This document shows, piece after piece, positions 6,501 through 10,414 of a DNA stretch of 10,414 nucleotides. Every line of letters starts with the position of its first letter. Position 1 is the first letter of the stretch. Location: the NCBI GenBank assembly GCA_902797405.1, contig CADBSP010000143.1, positions 1 through 10,414 of the forward strand, written 5' to 3'. Below the pieces are notes generated by a model that saw nothing but the letters and a program-made list of their open reading frames with translations, did no database searches and was not told the origin of the DNA. Source of the DNA: an uncultured Eubacteriales bacterium (GTDB lineage: Bacteria > Bacillota > Clostridia > Peptostreptococcales > Anaerovoracaceae). The translations under genes were made by a program, and so were the position numbers.

Positions 6501-8074
6501 ATACGGATCACTTGGTTTATGAATTCGTCTTTGATTATTTCAAAGACAATAAAGAAGATCCAGCGTTTGCGGAGGACCTGGGTTCACTATATGATTCTGT
6601 ATCGCTCTACGGAAGAAAGAGAGAGTTTGCTCCGGCATACACTAAGGAGAACATAGAGAAATTCAGAACAGAGGAATTGACAAGAGGCCAGGGCATCATC
6701 ACAACCAACATCGCAATGTCTGCGGCCAGAACCGATGAAGAAACATTGAGAGAGTATAAGGAACTTTATCAAATTCTTCCCGGAGATAAACTGGATAGTG
6801 GCAGGGTTTTGACAGAAGAGGAGTTTGCCGAGAATGCGGATTTCAGAAAGAAATATGAAGCACTACTCAAAAGATCCAAACAGATGGCGGAACTCTATCG
6901 GAAAGCTGTCGAAAAACCGGAGGAAGTAAATGGTGAAGTAGTTGACTTGGGTGAAAAAGGTGTTTCGGATTCTTTGGATATGGATTCCGGTGCTGAATCC
7001 GAAAGATTGATACTCCTGGTTGCAAATGGCGATGTGGAAAAGAACCAGACATTAAATAGGGTAAAAAAGGCTTTGGAGGATAAGAAGACTTCAATTTCCT
7101 TGAATGTTCAAAACCTGGTTATAAAACAGATTTCCATGAATAGGATTAAGAGTGAAGATGACATGAATGAATTGGCTATTCTTTTAGCCAAGGCGGATTC
7201 TATTCTGGTTAGCGATCCAATCCCGGCTTTCAGCGATATTAGATTTAAAGAGGGAACCAGGGAAATACTGCTTCCGGTTAACCCGTTTAATCTATATGGG
7301 CAGGCGCTGGATGTACAATACTTCCTTAAGTGGAAGGAGAAATATCGGTCGACAGCAGGAAGAAATGATTTCTCTGCTATGCAAATTCCGTCCGAAGAAT
7401 CGGAAGAAAGATACAGGAAGAATTTCAGTCATTCGTCTAATACGGATTGCAGTTTAAAGGGATGTTGCAATACGGATATATTCTTTGAGGGAAAAGAGAA
7501 AGAAATTAGAGAAAAGCTGGAGAGAGTATTTCCGGAATCAAAGGATAAAAAAGTGATTCTTTATATGCCGACTCTCAGACCTAACGAGGATTGTTTAGAA
7601 TGGGCAAAGCTTCTGGATTTGGAAAGTCTCAGAGATTCATTGGGTGATGATTATAGAGTTGTATTCAATTACAATGAGAGTCAACTGACTAAACCTTATA
7701 TGAATTTGGATGATGTTCCAGGATTCTCTAAGACTATCAAAGGAGAAATGAGTATTAGGGAGCTTTTGATTGCCTGTGATATAATAGTTGGAGATTACAG
7801 GGACGGTTTCTTTGAAAGTGCCATACTAAAGAAACCTGTCTTCTTTACAGCTTTGGATTACGAAGAGATAAAGAAGGCAAAGAACGTAAGAGCATTTGAT
7901 TTAAAGGACTTCATTTTTGGACCGATTGTACGATCCGCTCAGGATTTGGCTGTAGAACTAAAGAAGATAGATAGCTACGATTATTCCAAACTTTTAGAGT
8001 TTAGAGAAAAATGGTTTTCATTCTGCGATGGAAAGTCAGCACAAAGGGCCGCAGAATACATACTTGGTGAATGA
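3590..8074 (+). CDS. Giant fusion: TagF-like transferase + HAD domain + COG5610-like region + degenerate TagF-like half
   Basis: A 1494-residue protein, far longer than typical TagF-like enzymes. A basic N-terminus (1-30, Lys/Arg-rich, possible membrane-surface anchor) precedes a TagF-like domain (about 45-415): WHG at 146-148, APTYR at 246-250, FKVHP with His283, and DYSG at 327-330, so the polyol-phosphate transferase site looks intact. A HAD domain follows (about 430-690): SFDIFDTL (nucleophile Asp435, Phe at +2), Ser561 in LISDMY, Lys596 and YGDNNNAD (621-628). Next is a COG5610-like region (about 700-1090) with LYFVSRDG (712-719) and VVEYWGRGYN (853-862). An acidic linker (about 1100-1137) leads to a second GT-B-like half (1138-1494) with YMPTLR (1325-1330) and GDYRDG (1401-1406) but no KxHP histidine. 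It probably adds polyol phosphate from a CDP donor to a surface polymer; the HAD substrate is unknown. It overlaps the next gene by 4 nt (ATGA). Confidence 0.88.
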   Translation: MPLKKDIRRVAKRILKPNSSNSNQKKQLSPEQVEMKKNLAEVRNEYGSVDREHIWAFIAGQASQDFRGNPKYLFVYINNYRPDIKAYWLCENEETIQQVKALGFKAYNSKSVEAQYVIAKTGVVVAEQVKYSMPEGFQNIKYINLWHGVGFKRIERTLFEGDIAMDIARKYVQRGTFYRDHQLMTVTCPVIEEEYKVDCGVDDDKFLRTGYTRCLYQQNFKPVVSFDHDLRKRKGLSPDAKLVVYAPTYRAKLGGTFTKAFPDFDRLYDYCEKNNILFIFKVHPNMEKEVGFLKAWEKYGDRPHFFFWDNRDDFYEIMHEMDLAIVDYSGIISDMIAMGIKHYIRYIYDYDEYMSTVNIHDNYFEKTTGELCYSFDELILAMDTFEERDESAEIERLNKELWSYSEGKDDFERIIDRVFNFEIKEREFDTLYSFDIFDTLISRKVLDPIGIFYGVKERMMREGGFPFVLTQNYPSIRHTAEFNVREYYNKTKDLRMSEKVEIHFDEIFDRIRQVYPLDDNQLELIKKWELELEYDNSIPLMPQIEKVKELVEAGEEVVLISDMYLPEDFVKSLLRKADPMLATLPLFLSNEYGVLKTSQLLFFEVYKSFKPYYDFKKWIHYGDNNNADQSQPRQFRISTRKIEKPEFNDIQTGLVEKVGTYDAYLVAALQSRLAEEYYFDKDNFVISYVALCFVPYIDWVIRDAERRGYETLYFVSRDGHHLKRIADAIMEKRGLSIKTKYIYGSRRLWRIPSYINEIDNGFWEPYGNFTDLISKEKLFSAMDLTEDTFKELFPFINPDGINFTDKEEINSLVEIFKYSKEYNEYLLKTAAEERVIVDEYLKQEIDKDEKFAVVEYWGRGYNQDCMVRLWQNILGDPEAEIPYYYSRSVLPSMPGSPRHHFTTNNATMYFIEAIFANMPYKSIEKYAYEDGKVVPVKSPIPYDAKLFNSMERVLPVFASKYAELEMTYPEDTDHLVYEFVFDYFKDNKEDPAFAEDLGSLYDSVSLYGRKREFAPAYTKENIEKFRTEELTRGQGIITTNIAMSAARTDEETLREYKELYQILPGDKLDSGRVLTEEEFAENADFRKKYEALLKRSKQMAELYRKAVEKPEEVNGEVVDLGEKGVSDSLDMDSGAESERLILLVANGDVEKNQTLNRVKKALEDKKTSISLNVQNLVIKQISMNRIKSEDDMNELAILLAKADSILVSDPIPAFSDIRFKEGTREILLPVNPFNLYGQALDVQYFLKWKEKYRSTAGRNDFSAMQIPSEESEERYRKNFSHSSNTDCSLKGCCNTDIFFEGKEKEIREKLERVFPESKDKKVILYMPTLRPNEDCLEWAKLLDLESLRDSLGDDYRVVFNYNESQLTKPYMNLDDVPGFSKTIKGEMSIRELLIACDIIVGDYRDGFFESAILKKPVFFTALDYEEIKKAKNVRAFDLKDFIFGPIVRSAQDLAVELKKIDSYDYSKLLEFREKWFSFCDGKSAQRAAEYILGE

Positions 8075-9717
8075 TGATGGACAATAAATCCGTAAAGCTA
8101 ATAAAGATATATTGGAAAAGGTCCTTACTACATCTTGGCTATGTTTCTCATGAGCCCATTCGGTTTTATTTGGAAAGAAAGGGCGTAGTTCACAATTTTG
8201 AACCGGTTAGCCTTCCTTGGGAAACCCTTAAAGATAGCTATGACAATGAAGAAGAATTGTCAAAATGGTTAGAGAAGGGGGGAGAACTACCGGAAGAGAA
8301 TTCAGAATATCGAGAGGTTTCAATTGGTATAAGCAATGTGGAAGGTAAGATGCTTCCGCAGGGCGCCTGGAAGCTTATGGCCGATTGTGACTTTGATGTA
8401 GCAGGCGATATACTTATGGATGTCACCGGTTTTGATAGAGTCTTCAGGTATGGCCAGGGAAGAAGCTACGTAACGTTCTTTAATTGCGACGATTACGGAA
8501 ACCTGACATTACACACATTGTTTGTCAAAAACAATAAGAAGCCGATGAGTAGGGATAAGGAGAGAGATTTTGCAGCGTGGTTTGCAAATAAGGAGTACTC
8601 GTTCTTCAGAGGGATTAGCCATAATACCAAAAAGCGCATCCTCTTTTTCTCTCAAACTAGCACCAAGTTTTCCGACAATATGAAGCCGGTCTACGACAGG
8701 TTGATGGAAAGAGGTTTCGATAAGGAATACACAATTGACATCGATTTAAGGGAGGAAGCAGGGAAAAAGAAGAGCATGGTTTCAAACGTTAAGTTAACCA
8801 GGCGTTTGGCCAGCTATGACTATATTTTTGTAGATAATTATGTTCCTATTTTCACAGCAATCCAGCCTGACAAAGACGTTAAAGTAATTCAATTATGGCA
8901 CGCCGGTGTAGGGTTTAAATCTGTTGGATATGCGCGATTTGGTGTAAAGGGGTCGCCGGATGCTTTTCTGTCCTGCCACAGAAGATATACCCACGCCATG
9001 GTTGGTAACGAAGGATTGATCCCAGTGTATTCGGAAGTGTTCGGAATTCCGGAAGACAGATTTACGGCAACCGGAATGCCGAGACTGGAGCATTTCCTGG
9101 ATAAGGACATCATGAATGGAGTGATGGACGGCATTTATGGCAAGTATCCTATGTTAAAGGAGAAGAGAGTTATTCTTTTTGCTCCTACATTTAGAGGAAA
9201 CGGACAGCAGGACGCATATTACGATTACGAGAAGTTGGATTTGGAAAGACTCCATGAAATGGCGAAGGAGACAGATTCGATAATAGTCTTTAAATGGCAT
9301 GGCTTTATTAAGGACAGAATGGAGATACCTGAGGCATATAAAGAGACGATGATTGATATCTCAGACAGTAATCTAAACGACCTTATGTATGTTAGCAATC
9401 TTCTGGTTACAGACTATTCATCCTGCTATTACGATTATCTCTTGTTGGAAAGGCCAATCATATTCTACATGTATGATGAAGCAATCTACAGTGGAAGTCG
9501 CGGAGTGGGTGAGAGCATGAGCAATATAGCGCCAGGGAAGGTGGTCCATGACATGGATGAATTCCTGGATGCCCTAAGGTTTACAGACGAGATTCCTAAG
9601 CCTGCTTCCTATATGATAGATAAGTGTTTGACGAATGGTGATTATTCCGCCAGCGATAGAATAATAGATAAGGTATTTGGACTAGAAAGAGAAGTAACTC
9701 AGGAGGGGAAAAGATGA
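8071..9717 (+). CDS. CDP-glycerol glycerophosphotransferase-family protein (TagB/TagF/TarL-like)
   Basis: A 548-residue protein. Residues ~1-180 form a beta-rich N-terminal region I cannot name. A TagF-like GT-B domain follows: QLWHAGVGFK with His277, APTFR at 371-375, FKWHGF with His410, and TDYSSCYYDY at 447-456 followed by RPIIFY. The two expected histidines are present, although the usual KxHP reads KWHG. The family transfers glycerol- or ribitol-phosphate from CDP-polyols to a lipid-linked or polymer acceptor at the inner membrane face. With the preceding fusion it could form a primase/polymerase pair or build an alternating polymer. Three in-frame ATGs occur at 8071, 8074 and 8077; the first overlaps the upstream stop. 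GGTGA at 8066-8070 is a weak Shine-Dalgarno best spaced for 8077, so the true start may be six bases later, with translation probably coupled. It overlaps the next gene by 4 nt. The donor polyol is unknown. Confidence 0.9.
   Translation: MMMDNKSVKLIKIYWKRSLLHLGYVSHEPIRFYLERKGVVHNFEPVSLPWETLKDSYDNEEELSKWLEKGGELPEENSEYREVSIGISNVEGKMLPQGAWKLMADCDFDVAGDILMDVTGFDRVFRYGQGRSYVTFFNCDDYGNLTLHTLFVKNNKKPMSRDKERDFAAWFANKEYSFFRGISHNTKKRILFFSQTSTKFSDNMKPVYDRLMERGFDKEYTIDIDLREEAGKKKSMVSNVKLTRRLASYDYIFVDNYVPIFTAIQPDKDVKVIQLWHAGVGFKSVGYARFGVKGSPDAFLSCHRRYTHAMVGNEGLIPVYSEVFGIPEDRFTATGMPRLEHFLDKDIMNGVMDGIYGKYPMLKEKRVILFAPTFRGNGQQDAYYDYEKLDLERLHEMAKETDSIIVFKWHGFIKDRMEIPEAYKETMIDISDSNLNDLMYVSNLLVTDYSSCYYDYLLLERPIIFYMYDEAIYSGSRGVGESMSNIAPGKVVHDMDEFLDALRFTDEIPKPASYMIDKCLTNGDYSASDRIIDKVFGLEREVTQEGKR
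9701..9708 (+). promoter_or_regulatory. Strong Shine-Dalgarno for cytidylyltransferase 2
   Basis: AGGAGGGG, near-perfect to the 16S anti-Shine-Dalgarno, lies inside the end of the upstream gene, five bases before the ATG at 9714. It is the strongest ribosome site in the window and contrasts with the weak one at 8066, which suggests translation of this gene is not dependent on coupling alone. Confidence 0.8.
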
Positions 9718-10414
9718 ACCATGTAGTTATTTTTGCCGGGGGTACCGGAACCAGAATGAGCGACAGCAGTATTCCCAAGCAATTCATAGAAATAGACGGA
9801 AAGCCGATAATTATTAGAACATTAGAGCATTTCTCCAATCATTCAGAGATTGATGATATTGTTGTTGCCTGCATTCCAAGTGGCATTGAATTATTGGAGA
9901 ATTTGATTGACGGATACGGAATAACCAAGGTTAAGGAAATAGTTCCCGGTGGAAAAACAGGCTACGATTCTATTCATAATGGAGTGATGAAGGTGGCTGA
10001 GTTTGCATCGCCGGATGACCTGGTTTTAATCTGCGATGGAGTTAGACCAATGCTATCTGAGGAACTAATCTCAAATTGTATCAAGCTTGCAAAGGAATAT
10101 GGCTCTGCGGTTCCCGTAGTTCCTTGTATAGATTCCGTGCTATATAGCGAGGATGGAGAAACGTGCCGTATGAATTATCCCAGACAGAAACTATTCGTAA
10201 CCCAGGCACCGCAGGGATATACGCTTAAAAGGATAATGGACGCTCATGATATGGTGGAAGCAGGACATAACGTGGATATTACATCATCTGCAGACCTTCT
10301 TATTTCATTAGGTCAGGAAGTACATATTTTCCGTGGCGAGAGGAACAATCTTAAGGTGACTACACCCGAAGACCTTTCTGTATTGGAATCAAGGTATTAC
10401 TACGAGCACAATAA
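9714..10414 (+). CDS. IspD/TarI-like cytidylyltransferase 2 (3' end outside window)
   Basis: An open frame of 233 complete codons with no stop before the edge; given the ~235-residue family length only a few residues are probably missing. It carries AGGTGTRM (8-15) with Arg14, IPKQF with Lys22, CDGVRP (107-112) with Asp108, NYPRQKLFVTQAPQGY (154-169) with Arg157, and NNLKVTT with Lys214, so the CTP-binding and catalytic set is present. The HD of IspD/TarI is CD here (Cys107). It is clearly paralogous to the protein at 1953-2663 (shared IPKQF, IVPGG, DSI.NG, RPM.S.E.IS.CI, YPR, QGF/QGY), but many substrate-side residues differ, so it may activate a different polyol phosphate. It starts with an ATGA overlap behind a TagF-like gene, suggesting it feeds that enzyme. 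The polyol is not identifiable; a housekeeping IspD role is less likely. Confidence 0.87.
   Translation, partial: MNHVVIFAGGTGTRMSDSSIPKQFIEIDGKPIIIRTLEHFSNHSEIDDIVVACIPSGIELLENLIDGYGITKVKEIVPGGKTGYDSIHNGVMKVAEFASPDDLVLICDGVRPMLSEELISNCIKLAKEYGSAVPVVPCIDSVLYSEDGETCRMNYPRQKLFVTQAPQGYTLKRIMDAHDMVEAGHNVDITSSADLLISLGQEVHIFRGERNNLKVTTPEDLSVLESRYYYEHN

Overview
All genes in this window lie on the + strand and read as one tightly packed block: a truncated YfhO-type membrane protein, an extended SDR epimerase/dehydratase, an IspD/TarI-like cytidylyltransferase, an L-ribulose-5-phosphate 4-epimerase (AraD type), a 1494-residue multidomain TagF/HAD protein, a second TagF-like transferase, and a second IspD/TarI-like cytidylyltransferase cut by the right edge. 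The frequent AGA/AGG arginine and ATA isoleucine codons, the purine-rich Shine-Dalgarno sites and the gene families suggest a low-to-moderate GC Firmicute. A Lachnospiraceae (Butyrivibrio-like) origin is my inference and cannot be proven from the sequence.

Layout. 1-783: C-terminal part of a YfhO-family protein, start off the left edge. 770-1828: SDR, overlapping the previous gene by 14 nt. 1827-1891: five 13-bp tandem repeats beginning in the SDR stop codon. 1953-2663: cytidylyltransferase 1. 2634-2793: four 40-bp tandem repeats beginning in the last codons of cytidylyltransferase 1 and carrying a possible hairpin. 2839-3537: AraD-like epimerase. 3590-8074: TagF domain + HAD domain + COG5610-like region + degenerate second TagF-like half. 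8071-9717: second TagF-like protein, overlapping the previous gene by 4 nt. 9714-10414: cytidylyltransferase 2, overlapping by 4 nt and open at the edge. No stretch over 300 bases lacks a gene. No tRNA, rRNA, insertion sequence, CRISPR array or convincing rho-independent terminator was seen.

How the genes may work together. TagF-like enzymes transfer polyol phosphates from CDP-polyols to build teichoic-acid-like or capsule-like polymers. IspD/TarI-like enzymes make CDP-alditols such as CDP-ribitol. An AraD-type epimerase interconverts L-ribulose-5-P and D-xylulose-5-P, and the SDR is a candidate reductase or sugar-modifying enzyme. The set therefore looks like a pathway from a pentulose phosphate to one or two CDP-linked polyols, followed by polymer assembly. 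YfhO proteins elsewhere glycosylate teichoic acids outside the membrane, which fits a cell-surface polymer locus. The actual polyol is unknown: ribitol, arabinitol and xylitol are all possible. The most unusual items are the 1494-residue fusion, the use of an AraD enzyme in a polymer locus, and two unrelated tandem repeats that each start at the stop codon of the upstream gene and fill the spacer behind it.
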